From positions 427,201 to 491,200 of the forward strand of contig CAIWCD010000013.1 of the NCBI GenBank assembly GCA_903911145.1: a stretch of 64,000 bases of DNA. The letters are read 5' to 3'. This document shows, in pieces, positions 18,439-27,785 of the stretch. Numbering within the stretch: position 1 is the stretch's first letter; each line of letters opens with the position of its first letter. This DNA is from an uncultured delta proteobacterium. GTDB lineage: Bacteria; Myxococcota; Myxococcia; Myxococcales; 40CM-4-68-19. The notes under the pieces were generated by a model. That model had not been told where the DNA came from and did not search any database. It saw only the letters and a program-made list of their open reading frames with translations. The translations under genes and the position numbers were made by a program.

Positions 18439-19377
18439 ATGAGCACGATCTCGTTCGCCCCCCACGGCCCCGCGACCGAAGGCTTTACCGACGGCGCAGA
18501 CGGCACTCGCATCCACTATGAAATCTGGACGCCACCGCACGGGGTGGCGCCCGCCGACACGCTCGTGCTCAGCGATGGCATCGGCTGCGATGGATATGCG
18601 TGGAAGTATCTCGCCGCGCATTTCTCGAAGACCTATCGGATCATTCACTGGCAATACCGCGGGCACGGCCGCAGCGGACTTCCGCACGAGCGCACGCGCA
18701 CGTCATTCGACGATATCTGCGGCGATCTCGAAGCAGTGATGAAGGCGACGCATACGCCAACTGCAATCTTCATCGGCCATTCGATGGGCGTGCAGGTCTG
18801 CCTCGAATATCACCGCCGCCATCCCGATGCAGTCAAGGCGCTGGTGCTCATCTGCGGCAGCCACGGATATCCGCTCGATACCTTCCACGATACGAATATC
18901 CTCCGCACGGTCGTCCCCGCGCTGCTGCGCACTGCTGTGCGCTTTCCCTCGTTCGTCGAAACCGCCTGGCGCACGCTCTGCAGCAACGAGCTCACCTACC
19001 AACTGGCGACGCACTTCGAGGTGAATGGGCGGCTGATCGCACGCGAGGATTTCGCGCCCTACTTCGATCATCTCGCCGGCCTCGATCCGCAGCTCTTCCT
19101 CTCGATGCTCAAGAACGCGAGTGAGCATTCGGCCTATACACACCTGCCGCATATCCGCGTGCCGTCGCTGATTGTCGCGGGAACCGCGGACGGCTTTACT
19201 CCGCATTGGCTCTCCGAAGAGATGCACGACCATATCCCCGGCTCCGAGCTGTTGACGATTCCCGGCGGCACGCATACCGCGCCCATCGAGCACCCAGAGT
19301 TGCTCGAGTTGCGACTGGAGAAGTTCCTCAATCGGCTCACCGCGCCCGCCCAGCAGGCGCGCGCGAGCACGGTATAG
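18439..19377 (+). CDS. Alpha/beta hydrolase
   Basis: 312 residues from the ATG at 18439; an upstream in-frame GTG would add 28 residues that look non-coding. Ser115 in the nucleophile elbow IGHSMGVQV, Asp251 in AGTADGFTP and His279 in GGTHTAPIEHPE form the expected triad. The N-terminal DGTRIHYEIW and QYRGHGRSGLP patterns fit the esterase/haloperoxidase-like group. No signal peptide is seen. Substrate unknown. It lies 8 bases before the large exported protein and may be co-transcribed with it. Confidence 0.88.
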   Translation: MSTISFAPHGPATEGFTDGADGTRIHYEIWTPPHGVAPADTLVLSDGIGCDGYAWKYLAAHFSKTYRIIHWQYRGHGRSGLPHERTRTSFDDICGDLEAVMKATHTPTAIFIGHSMGVQVCLEYHRRHPDAVKALVLICGSHGYPLDTFHDTNILRTVVPALLRTAVRFPSFVETAWRTLCSNELTYQLATHFEVNGRLIAREDFAPYFDHLAGLDPQLFLSMLKNASEHSAYTHLPHIRVPSLIVAGTADGFTPHWLSEEMHDHIPGSELLTIPGGTHTAPIEHPELLELRLEKFLNRLTAPAQQARASTV

Positions 19378-19385
19378 CAGCGCCT

Positions 19386-22268
19386 TTGCGACGCCTGAAA
19401 ATCGCTCTTGCGTGGTTCTTCATCGTCGCGAATGGCGCGCTTGCGGTGCGTGCCGATCCTCGTTTTGTCTGGGAGACGCTGGATACCCCGCACTTTGAAA
19501 TCCATTACCACCAGGGGGAATATCTCCTCGCGCTGAAACTATCGCGCCTGGCCGAGGAGGCACATCGACGACTCGCGCCGATTCTCGATCACGAACCGGT
19601 GGAGCGATGCCAACTGGTCCTGCAGGACGATACCGACTTCGCCAACGGAAATGCCACACCGCTCTTCTACAATCTAATCCACGCTTATGCCGCGCCGCCG
19701 GACCCGCGCAGCACGCTCTCGGATTTCGACGATCCAATCTGGCAGCTGATCAGCCACGAATATACCCATATCCTTCATATGGACACCGTGCGCGGTGTAC
19801 CCGCACTTTCCAATGAAGTCTTCGGCAAGCTCTGGATCCCCAATGGAGTGCAGCCGACCTGGCTCATCGAAGGAATGGCGGTGCTCTCCGAGAGCCGCGT
19901 CACGTCGGGTGGCCGCATCCGTTCGACACTGGAGGATATGTCGGTCCGCGCGATGATATCAGACGGCGTCTTTCCGTCGATCGACGAACTCTCCAATCCG
20001 ACGCTCAAGTATCCGCGCGGCGATATCGCATATACGATCGGCGGACGGCTGCTCGACTATATTGACGGCCATTACGGAGCAGGCGCGATTCGCGACCTGT
20101 CATACGACTATGCAGGCCGGCTGATTCCGTTCGCGATGAATCTGAATGCGAAACACGCGCTGGGGAAGAGCTGGATCGATCTCTATGGTGAATACCAGGC
20201 CGAAGAGAAGGCGCATGCGCTCGACGCGACGACCAAGCAGTTCAAGGTCGCGACGTATTTCGAGCTGCTCAGCCGCCTGGGGGAGACGACGCGCAGTCCG
20301 CGCTGGAGTTCCGATGGACGCACTCTGTTCTATATCAGCACCGGTCCCGATCGATTGCCGGAGCTGCGCCGCACTCCGCTGGGAACGTGCTGCAATCATC
20401 CCGGCGATACGCCCGACGGACAAACCGCCTCCGACGACGAGCGCATTCTCGAAACCTATGGAGACGGCTCGATATCGATTGGCCCCGATGGCTCGATTGT
20501 CTATTCGAGGCCGCAACTATTCCAGCAGTTCGAGAGCATAGAAGATCTCTATCGATTCGATCCCGCCACCGGAGATTCGGCACGCATCACGCGCGGAGTG
20601 CGCGCGAGTGAGCCGGATATCGCGAAGGACGGAACGATCGTCTTCATTCAACGGCTCCCGGCAGGCCGCACGGCAGTGAGTATTCTCGCTCCTGGAGAAA
20701 CGGAGCCGCAGATCGTCTTTGAATCGCCCGAGCACGACGCCGTCGCCTCGCCGCGCTGGTCACCGTCGGGAAACGCGATTGTATTCGTGCAGCATCACGA
20801 AAGCTGGAATCTCCGCCTGATCGGCCGCAATGGAGTCGGCCTCTCCTCATTAACGAGCGGCCGCGCATTCGATCGCGATCCGTCGTTCAGTCCCGATGGC
20901 CGATATATCCTCTTCTCGAGCGATCGCAGCGGAATCTATAATCTCTATGCGCTGCGATTGGACGATCGGAAACTGTTCGGGATCACCAACGCTGTCACAG
21001 GGGCATTCGAGCCCGCCCTCTCGCCCGACCAGACGCAGCTCGCATTCGTGCATTACTCCTCGCGCGGATATGACATCGCGCGAATGCCTTTCGATGAATC
21101 GCGGTTCGCGCCGTTCGAGACGCCCGCGGGCGCTGGGGTTGATCGCCCGCCGCCGACTCCGGCTCCGCCCGAAGAGCTCTATCCGTCGCGGCCATACAAT
21201 CCCATTCCAACGCTGTTGCCGAAATGGTGGCTTCCCTATGCCGGCCTCGACGCGACGGGCAGCATCTTTGGCATCGTGACGTCGGGAAGCGATGCGGTCG
21301 GTCGACACGACTATGCTGCGACGGCCTGGTGGAGCGTCGAGGGCCGCACGCCCGGCTGGAGCCTTCGATATACCAACCACACGCTCTATCCAGATATATC
21401 CGTGACCAGTTCGCGGGATATCGTCGTGCCTCCAGGATTCAGCGACAACCTCGAGAGGGACGACCAGGTCGGGCTCTTCGCGGCGTTCCCATTCGATCAA
21501 TATGAACGGGCGTGGACGCTGGGGATTGGATATGACCTGATTCATCTCGCCTCGATTGGAGGCCCCGATGCACATCCACCCGATGGAGTAATCAGCCGCT
21601 TCACGCTGCAGCTTGCCTACAGCAATGCATTCAGGTTCGCGCATAGCATCTCCGCCGAGAGGGGATTGGCGTTCGCCATTACCTTCCGCGTCGCAGACCC
21701 CGCGCTGGGGAGCGACTTCGCATATCGCCAATTCACGGGCGCATTCACGAAGTATCTGGCAATGCCCTGGACGTGGAACGGCGAACCATTGCACCACGCC
21801 TTCGCGCTGCGCCTCGCGGGCGGAGTCGCGCGCGGAGATCTCTCCGATCGCCACCTCTTCTCGCTCGGGGGATTCGGCGCAAGCAACCCGATCGATACCT
21901 TAATCAATCAGACGACAGCTCCCGTGACGGTCCTGCGCGGCTTCATACCCGGTGCCTTCGCGGGCGAGGCCTATGCGCTCGGCACGCTGGAGTACCGCTT
22001 TCCGCTGCTCGACGTGGAGCGTGGCGCCTGGACGCTGCCGGTCTATCTGCGTCGACTGCATGCCGCGATCTTCAGCGACGCCGGCGACGCGTTCACTCTG
22101 CGCCGGCACGATTTCCGACTGCATGCGGGCGCGGGAGCAGAACTTCGCGCAGAGCTGGTACTCGGCTGGTATCTGCCCTCGACGTTTCGCCTTGGCTGCG
22201 CGCACGGCGTGACGCGGTCGCCGGAAACCATCTGGGACTGCTACACGACGCTGGGGGGAATCTTTTGA
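19386..22268 (+). CDS. Exported gluzincin-like peptidase + PD40 propeller + outer-membrane barrel protein
   Basis: 960 residues from the TTG at 19386, chosen because a signal peptide (LKIALAWFFIVANGALAVRA) follows directly. The N-terminal domain has a zinc motif HEYTH (His124, Glu125, His128) and a third ligand candidate Glu162 in WLIEGMAVLSE, the gluzincin arrangement. Residues about 295-585 contain WD40-like PD40 (TolB-type) strands such as SPRWSSDGRTLFYIS, SPRWSPSGNAIVF and DPSFSPDGRYILF. From about 640 to the end the sequence looks like a BamA/surface-antigen barrel (YALGTLEYRFPLLDVERG). It is probably surface-anchored. Codons such as TAT, ATT and GGA are more frequent than in neighbouring genes. 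Function unknown; peptidase action on cell-surface or prey material is speculation. Confidence 0.85.
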   Translation: MRRLKIALAWFFIVANGALAVRADPRFVWETLDTPHFEIHYHQGEYLLALKLSRLAEEAHRRLAPILDHEPVERCQLVLQDDTDFANGNATPLFYNLIHAYAAPPDPRSTLSDFDDPIWQLISHEYTHILHMDTVRGVPALSNEVFGKLWIPNGVQPTWLIEGMAVLSESRVTSGGRIRSTLEDMSVRAMISDGVFPSIDELSNPTLKYPRGDIAYTIGGRLLDYIDGHYGAGAIRDLSYDYAGRLIPFAMNLNAKHALGKSWIDLYGEYQAEEKAHALDATTKQFKVATYFELLSRLGETTRSPRWSSDGRTLFYISTGPDRLPELRRTPLGTCCNHPGDTPDGQTASDDERILETYGDGSISIGPDGSIVYSRPQLFQQFESIEDLYRFDPATGDSARITRGVRASEPDIAKDGTIVFIQRLPAGRTAVSILAPGETEPQIVFESPEHDAVASPRWSPSGNAIVFVQHHESWNLRLIGRNGVGLSSLTSGRAFDRDPSFSPDGRYILFSSDRSGIYNLYALRLDDRKLFGITNAVTGAFEPALSPDQTQLAFVHYSSRGYDIARMPFDESRFAPFETPAGAGVDRPPPTPAPPEELYPSRPYNPIPTLLPKWWLPYAGLDATGSIFGIVTSGSDAVGRHDYAATAWWSVEGRTPGWSLRYTNHTLYPDISVTSSRDIVVPPGFSDNLERDDQVGLFAAFPFDQYERAWTLGIGYDLIHLASIGGPDAHPPDGVISRFTLQLAYSNAFRFAHSISAERGLAFAITFRVADPALGSDFAYRQFTGAFTKYLAMPWTWNGEPLHHAFALRLAGGVARGDLSDRHLFSLGGFGASNPIDTLINQTTAPVTVLRGFIPGAFAGEAYALGTLEYRFPLLDVERGAWTLPVYLRRLHAAIFSDAGDAFTLRRHDFRLHAGAGAELRAELVLGWYLPSTFRLGCAHGVTRSPETIWDCYTTLGGIF

Positions 22269-22317
22269 GAACTCCCGTCCACAACCGCACAGACCAGCAT
22301 GTAATGTTGGCGCGTCG

Positions 22318-25260
22318 ATGACCACCACGCTGGAGAGAGCGCTCGAGGCGGGCCTGCGCGTCCGTCGGGGCGAGAAGCACCGAACGGCGCTGATGGCGGC
22401 CTACGCCGCGAACGCCATCGGTGCGGTCGTGGTGGGTCGCTCAATTCGCGACGCGCTCTATCTCGCCAACCGCCCGGCTCGCGGCCTGGCGGGCATGTAC
22501 ATCATCTCTTCGCTGGTGATTGTCGCCGTCAGCTGGAGCTACGCGCGCGTTGCCGATCGCGTGCCTCGTGGAACGCTCAACGCAGCCAGCGCACTCGTCT
22601 GCGGCGCACTCTGCGCGGCAGCCTGGGGACTGCTCACGCTCGGCGCAGGCAGCTGGGTCTACCCGGCGCTCTACATCTTCGTCGAAGCGATGGGTTCGCT
22701 CGTCGTCATCCAGTTCTGGACGATGGCCAATGATGTCTTCCACGCCAGAGAAGCCAAGCGGCTCTTCGGCATCATCGGCGCCGGAGGCACGCTCGCCAAC
22801 GTCGTCTTCGGTCTGCTCATCTCACGCTACTCGCGCTTCATCGACGATCATCACCCCGCGATCCACCTCGGGGGAAAGACGCTCGAGTTCGGACCCAACG
22901 AGCTGCTCTGGCTGATGGTGGTCCAGTTGGCCTTCTGCGCGATCCTCGCCAGGCGCGCCGCGCCCTTCGCTGCCGGCTCGTCGATGATCACGAGGACCGC
23001 CCCGAGCACACGGCGAGGCAAGCGCACACTGACCCGCGCCGGCTTGTCTTCAATCTTCGCAAACCCGCACCTGGCGCTGGTTGCAGCGATCGCGGCCGTC
23101 TCGGCGGTCGCCGTGACCGTGGTCGATTTCCAGTTCAAGACTGCGGCCGCGGCCGCGCTCAACCAGAACGATCTCGCGGGATACTTCGGCCGCTTCTACG
23201 GCATCTGCGGCGGCATCGCGTTCGCGGTGCAACTCTGGGTGACCGGCTGGATGCTCGAACGGTACGGCATTCTCGCGTCGCTCCTGCCGCTGCCCGTCGG
23301 CCTCGCGCTCGGCTCGGGATTCGCGACAGTGGTGCCCAACCCGAGCCTCTTCGTGCAGAGCCTCGCGAAGGGCTCGGACACAATCTTCCGCTACACGATC
23401 AACGACGCGTCGATGCAGCTGCTCTATGTGCCGGTGCCGACGCACGTGCGCGGGCGAGCCAAGGCATTCATCGACGGCATTCTGCGACCACTGGCGATCG
23501 CGGCCACCGGCGGCGTGCTCTACCTCTTCAAGGATTCGGGCGGGAACCACCGCGCGCTGGCCATCCCCGTGCTCCTCTGCATCGGCCTCTGGATCGCGCT
23601 GCTGGTGCGGGCGCGGACCGAATATGTCCGCAGCCTCGTTCAGTCTCTCGAGCGGCGGCACCTCGATCTCTCGGCGACGCCGCTGGCTGCATCGAACGAG
23701 GCAACGCTGCGAGCGCTTCGGGCGGCGATGCAAGGAGATGCGAGCACGGTCCTGCACGCGCTCACGCTGGTGCAGCAGATCGGCGGCGCGCCGTTCACGG
23801 CCGAGATGCGCGTGCTCCTCTCGCACCCCGATCCGCGGATCCGCGCCGTCGCTGTCGAGAGGCTCGGAGATTTGCACGCAACCGAGTTGCTCGCGCAGAT
23901 GAGAACGCTCCTCTCGGACCCAGCGCCAGAAGTGCGCGCGGCCGCACTGGGCGCGGTCTGCTCGATCGAGCAGGAGTCGTCGGTCCCGACGGTGCTGCCC
24001 TTCCTCGATCCGAAACATGCGCCCGAGGCGATCGTGCGCGCGGCGGCCGTGGCTGCGCTCATCCGCCACGCCGGCTTCGATGGAGTGCTCGCCGCCGCCG
24101 AGCCGCTCAAGGCGCTCGTCGCCGCCGAAGACCCTCGCGATCGCGCGTCCGCTGCCGACGCGCTCGGCAACATCGGCGTGCGCGGCTTCTACCGCCCGCT
24201 CCTCGCGTTCCTGCGCGATCACGATCCGATGGTTCGACGCCGCGCACTCGGCGCCGCCGGGAAGCTGCGCACGCCCGAACTCATCCCTGCGCTCATCGAC
24301 GCCTTCAAGTCGCGCCAGACCACCCTGGAAGCGGCCTCCGCGCTCACCGCGTACGGACCTGGCATCGAGGCGCAGTTGACGGCAGTGATCTGCGATGAGC
24401 ACGCGCACATCGATTGTCGACGCGGCATCGCGCTCGTGCTCGGTCGCCTCGAGACGCAGGAAGCGGCGGTGGTGCTGACGTCCGTGCTGCTCTCGAAGAC
24501 GGGCGCGGTGCGCAAGGCCGCGTCCCGCGCGCTCACGAGGATGTCTCGCCGCGCGCGCGTCCAGATCGAGGTGGGCAAGGTCGAGCAGGCTGTCCGATTC
24601 GAACTCGAGTTGGCCTGCCAGGCGCTGGCGTCGATCAAGCGACTGCAGTTGCCTGTGCCCGATGTCGGTCGCGCGCCGCGCACGCCGGCCGAGTTGCTCG
24701 GCCTCTCGCTCCTCGAAGAGCGCGACGCGCGCGTGTTGCAGGCGCTGGGCCTGCTCGAGGTGATCCTGCCGCGCGTGCGACTCGACGTGGTGGCGGAGAA
24801 TCTCAGCAGCGAGCAGTCGGCTGCGCGCGGCAACGCGATCGAGGTGCTCGACAACGCGCTGCCCGAACCGTGGAAGCATCTGGTGCTCGCGGCGCTCGAC
24901 GAGGTGAAGCGCCGCGCAGACCTGGTCACGCCCGACCCGCGGCCCGCGGCCGACGTCTGCCGCGCGTTGGCAGCCGGCGAGTCGAGCGCCTGGGTCGCTG
25001 CTTGCGCGGTGCGATGGTCGCTCGATCCGAACAGCGCCGCGAGCCCAACGGAAATCATGCAGGGGCTTGAGGTCGCGCTGGTGAGCCCCGCCGCGCCGCT
25101 GCGCGAAGCCGCCGCTGTCGCTCTCGCGCACGCAGGCATCTCCGATCTGCGCGAGCGATTGACGCCACTCACGAAGGACCCGGCCGCCTCGGTACGCCGC
25201 ACCTCTGCCCGCCTGCTTGCCGAGCTCGATCCGCACGAATCCATCCCCGCGCTGCTATAG
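22318..25260 (+). CDS. Npt1/Npt2-type nucleotide transporter-like protein with HEAT-repeat tail
   Basis: 980 residues. The first ~430 residues hold about 12 membrane helices with patterns of the ATP/ADP translocase family (GRSIRDALYLANRPARGLAGMY split over helix 1-2, FWTMANDVFHAREAKRLFGIIGAGG). From about 460 onward come repeated helical pairs of HEAT type (DPRIRAVAVERLGDLHATEL, APEVRAAALGAVCSI, DPMVRRRALGAAGKL, AASVRRTSARLLAELD). Transporters of this family are best known from intracellular bacteria and plastids, but homologs with soluble tails occur in free-living bacteria. Substrate here is unproven. A cNMP-binding protein gene follows 11 bases downstream, suggesting a regulatory link. Confidence 0.85.
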   Translation: MTTTLERALEAGLRVRRGEKHRTALMAAYAANAIGAVVVGRSIRDALYLANRPARGLAGMYIISSLVIVAVSWSYARVADRVPRGTLNAASALVCGALCAAAWGLLTLGAGSWVYPALYIFVEAMGSLVVIQFWTMANDVFHAREAKRLFGIIGAGGTLANVVFGLLISRYSRFIDDHHPAIHLGGKTLEFGPNELLWLMVVQLAFCAILARRAAPFAAGSSMITRTAPSTRRGKRTLTRAGLSSIFANPHLALVAAIAAVSAVAVTVVDFQFKTAAAAALNQNDLAGYFGRFYGICGGIAFAVQLWVTGWMLERYGILASLLPLPVGLALGSGFATVVPNPSLFVQSLAKGSDTIFRYTINDASMQLLYVPVPTHVRGRAKAFIDGILRPLAIAATGGVLYLFKDSGGNHRALAIPVLLCIGLWIALLVRARTEYVRSLVQSLERRHLDLSATPLAASNEATLRALRAAMQGDASTVLHALTLVQQIGGAPFTAEMRVLLSHPDPRIRAVAVERLGDLHATELLAQMRTLLSDPAPEVRAAALGAVCSIEQESSVPTVLPFLDPKHAPEAIVRAAAVAALIRHAGFDGVLAAAEPLKALVAAEDPRDRASAADALGNIGVRGFYRPLLAFLRDHDPMVRRRALGAAGKLRTPELIPALIDAFKSRQTTLEAASALTAYGPGIEAQLTAVICDEHAHIDCRRGIALVLGRLETQEAAVVLTSVLLSKTGAVRKAASRALTRMSRRARVQIEVGKVEQAVRFELELACQALASIKRLQLPVPDVGRAPRTPAELLGLSLLEERDARVLQALGLLEVILPRVRLDVVAENLSSEQSAARGNAIEVLDNALPEPWKHLVLAALDEVKRRADLVTPDPRPAADVCRALAAGESSAWVAACAVRWSLDPNSAASPTEIMQGLEVALVSPAAPLREAAAVALAHAGISDLRERLTPLTKDPAASVRRTSARLLAELDPHESIPALL

Positions 25261-25271
25261 CGAACATCTCC

Positions 25272-25688
25272 ATGCTCACCACCGTTGAGAAAGTGCTGTT
25301 CCTCAAGTCGATCGATCTCTTCCGCGCGCTGCCGGCCGAGGAGCTCGCGCAGATCGCCGAGATCGCCGAGGAGCAGGAGTTCGTCGCGGGCGATCCGGTC
25401 TTTGCCGAGGGCGAGCCGGGCGACGCGCTCTATCTGGTCGTCGAGGGCCAGGTGCGCGTGCACAAGAGCCAGAAGCAGATCGCGCTGCTTGGCGTGCGCG
25501 ACGTCGTCGGAGAGATGGCCGTGCTCGACGGCGAATCGCGCTCGGCGAGCGTGTCGGTGATGACCGACTCCGCGTTGCTGAAGATCGGCCGCGACGACTT
25601 TCGCGACATCCTCACCGAGCGCCCCGAGATCGCGATGGGCGTCATCAAGGTGCTTTCGCACCGGCTGCGCGAGACGAGCCGCAAGTAG
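25272..25688 (+). CDS. Cyclic-nucleotide-binding-domain protein
   Basis: 138-residue single-domain protein. The beta-barrel pattern FVAGDPVFAEGEPGDALYLVVEG and the phosphate-binding cassette GEMAVLDGESRSASV, with the conserved Arg, match the Crp/cNMP-binding fold. There is no helix-turn-helix, so it is not a transcription factor by itself. It lies 11 bases after the nucleotide-transporter-like gene and may bind it or sense a nucleotide for it. That link is inferred from position only. Confidence 0.9.
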   Translation: MLTTVEKVLFLKSIDLFRALPAEELAQIAEIAEEQEFVAGDPVFAEGEPGDALYLVVEGQVRVHKSQKQIALLGVRDVVGEMAVLDGESRSASVSVMTDSALLKIGRDDFRDILTERPEIAMGVIKVLSHRLRETSRK

Positions 25689-25708
25689 CGGATGGTCTCG
25701 CCGCGCCG

Positions 25709-26404
25709 CTACTGCTGCGCGGCGGCGATGAGCGCCTGGTCGATCTCGTTGCGGAGAAACTGCTCGGCCCCAGTCGTATAGCCCTGCTTCACCAGCTTGA
25801 TGAGCCCGTCGCGCCCGACGAGAAAGAGCGACGGCAGCGCGGTCTTCTCTCCCAGCCAGCGCCGCGCGATCAGGTTGTAGCGATCCTTCGCGATGGGAAA
25901 CGCCACATGGTTGTCTTTGACAAGCATCTCGATCTGCGGCCAGTCGGCCTCGTTCTTGTCGATGGCGATGGAGATGACGCGCAGGCCGCGTGAACGGTAG
26001 TCGCTCGCAAGCTGCACGAGCAGCGGCAGTTCGCGTTTGCAGGGGCCGCACCAGGTCGCAAAGAACGTCACGAGCAAGACGCGCGAGCCATCGTCCGAAG
26101 CATCGGCGCCGACGAGCGAGGAGAGGTCGACCGAGGCCGCGCCCGCCTCTGCCGGATTGTGGAGCAGCGCGGAAAACATCGGGGCCTCATCACCGACGTG
26201 CAACACGGGAGGGTCCGCCACCACGGCAGGGACGTGCGCATCCGCAGGAGTTGCCGCGGGCGCCGTCTTCTGCTTCGCGGCTGCCGAGGGCTTTCCAGTC
26301 TTCGTCGATGCAGCTCCCGACCGCGCTGGGAGCGGCTCCGCTGCGTTTGCGGCCGTCGATATCAAGGCGAGCATCGCCACCGACAAGGCTCTCCGCGCTC
26401 TCAC
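25709..26404 (-). CDS. TlpA/ResA-like exported thioredoxin-fold protein
   Basis: 231 residues from GTG, overlapping the hisS stop by 4 bases. Signal peptide (ALSVAMLALISTAANA), an Ala/Lys/Thr-rich linker (about 25-65), then a redoxin domain. The active site is FATWCGPCKREL (Cys119, Cys122), with the following LLVQLASDYRSRGLRVISIA and the cis-Pro region ALPSLFLVGRDG. Likely a periplasmic thiol-disulfide reductase acting on cytochrome c maturation or other exported proteins; which one cannot be told here. Confidence 0.9.
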   Translation of the reverse strand: MRARRALSVAMLALISTAANAAEPLPARSGAASTKTGKPSAAAKQKTAPAATPADAHVPAVVADPPVLHVGDEAPMFSALLHNPAEAGAASVDLSSLVGADASDDGSRVLLVTFFATWCGPCKRELPLLVQLASDYRSRGLRVISIAIDKNEADWPQIEMLVKDNHVAFPIAKDRYNLIARRWLGEKTALPSLFLVGRDGLIKLVKQGYTTGAEQFLRNEIDQALIAAAQQ

Positions 26405-27699
26405 GACAGCTGCCCCAGCGCTGCCACCAGATCGGTCAGCGACACCTCGTGCTGCGCGCCCGTCTTGAGCTCCTTGAGCTTCGCCCGTCCGCTCGTAATC
26501 TCGTCTCCTCCGAGCACGAGCGCGAAACGCGCCGAGAGCGCATCCGCGCGCTTCATCATGTTGCCGACGTTCGCACGACGCAGGCTCACCTCGACGCCAA
26601 GGCCCGCCGCACGCAGCGACTGCGCGAGCTCATCCGCCTTCTTCTCCTCTGCTTCGCCGAGCGGCGCGATGAAGAGCACCGGCCGCGACGACGCCTCCCG
26701 GCCCGCCGCCGCGCAGAGCAGCGCAAGCCGCTCGACACCTGCCGCAAAGCCAACGCCCGCAACATCGCCACCGCCGAGCTGCTTGACGAGCCCGTCGTAA
26801 CGTCCGCCGCCCGCGACTGTGCTCTGCGCGCCGAGACCCTCCGTCGCGATCGCCTCGAACGTGGTGCGCGTGTAGTAGTCGAGTCCGCGCACGAGCCGCG
26901 GATCGACGACGAACGGAACCCCGAGCCGCGTGAGTCCCTCCTTCACGCCGTCGAAGTGGGCCCGCGCCGCGTCGCTGAGGAACGCGTCGATCCTCGGAGC
27001 GCCCTCGAGGATCTCGGGCTTGTCGAACTTCGAGTCGAGCACGCGGATGGGATTTGTCTCGATGCGCGCCACGCTGTCGGCAGTGAGCTCCGCCTGGTGT
27101 GCGCGCAGATAGTCTTGAAGGGCGGCCTTCCAGCGCGGCCGCGTCTCGCCATCGCCAAGCGTGTTGAGGTGCATCGCGAAGGGAATGCCCAGCGCCGTGA
27201 GCCAGCGGTGGAGCATCTCGATCTGCTCGACATCGATGCGCGGCCCCTGGGAGCCAAACGCCTCGACGCCGATCTGCGTGAACTGCCGATACCGCCCCTT
27301 CTGCTGCCGCTCACGACGGAACATCGGGCCGAGGTACCACCACTTCGTCTCCGGCTCGCTCTGCTGCACGTTGTGCTGCACGTACGCGCGCACCAGCGAC
27401 GCCGTGTTCTCCGGCCGCATCGAGATGCTCACCGACTTCCCCTCGGCGCCGTCGTCGAACGTGTACATCTCCTTGCCGACGATGTCGGTCGCTTCACCAA
27501 TGCCGCGCGCGAACAACTCGGTCCGCTCGAGGATCGGCGTGCGCGCCTCGCGATAGCCGTAGAGCGGAAACGTCGTGCGCGCCGCGCTCTCAATCAACTG
27601 GTAGTGCCCGATGCGCAGCCACGGCTCGTCGGAGTCTTTGTAGATGTCGAGTGGCAACACATCGCGGGTGCCCTTGACCGGCGGAATCCTGGAGCCCAT
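26401..27699 (-). CDS. hisS: Histidyl-tRNA synthetase
   Basis: Class II synthetase, 432 residues, normal length. Seen: N-terminal PPVKGTRDVLP; motif 2 with TASLVRAYVQHN and YLGPMFRRERQQKGRYRQF; the His-binding segments LVRGLDYYTRTTFE and GGGRYDGLVKQLGG; the anticodon-binding domain from about 340 on. ATG start with GAGG upstream. It forms a unit with the TlpA-like gene. An AT-rich region with inverted repeats lies upstream. Confidence 0.96.
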   Translation of the reverse strand: MGSRIPPVKGTRDVLPLDIYKDSDEPWLRIGHYQLIESAARTTFPLYGYREARTPILERTELFARGIGEATDIVGKEMYTFDDGAEGKSVSISMRPENTASLVRAYVQHNVQQSEPETKWWYLGPMFRRERQQKGRYRQFTQIGVEAFGSQGPRIDVEQIEMLHRWLTALGIPFAMHLNTLGDGETRPRWKAALQDYLRAHQAELTADSVARIETNPIRVLDSKFDKPEILEGAPRIDAFLSDAARAHFDGVKEGLTRLGVPFVVDPRLVRGLDYYTRTTFEAIATEGLGAQSTVAGGGRYDGLVKQLGGGDVAGVGFAAGVERLALLCAAAGREASSRPVLFIAPLGEAEEKKADELAQSLRAAGLGVEVSLRRANVGNMMKRADALSARFALVLGGDEITSGRAKLKELKTGAQHEVSLTDLVAALGQLS

Positions 27700-27720
27700 C
27701 GAACGACCTCGGAGGAAGCG

Positions 27721-27755
27721 TTATCGAATCTGATCGATTCGGTAATTTTCGATAA
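27721..27755 (-). promoter_or_regulatory. AT-rich inverted repeat upstream of hisS
   Basis: Arms TTATCGAA (27721-27728) and TTCGATAA (27748-27755) face each other across 19 bases, with a further GAATC/GATTC pairing inside. The stretch is clearly AT-richer than its surroundings and lies 22-56 bases before the hisS ATG. It could be a promoter-operator or an RNA hairpin in the leader; no regulator is known. Confidence 0.35.
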
Positions 27756-27785
27756 TCTGTTGAATGCCAATGATTCTCAGACGAA

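Noticed and set aside
25686..25711. Hairpin TAGCGG/CCGCTA between the cNMP-binding and TlpA genes as a terminator
   Set aside because: Stem of 6 bp with a 14-base loop and no T-tract; too weak to call.
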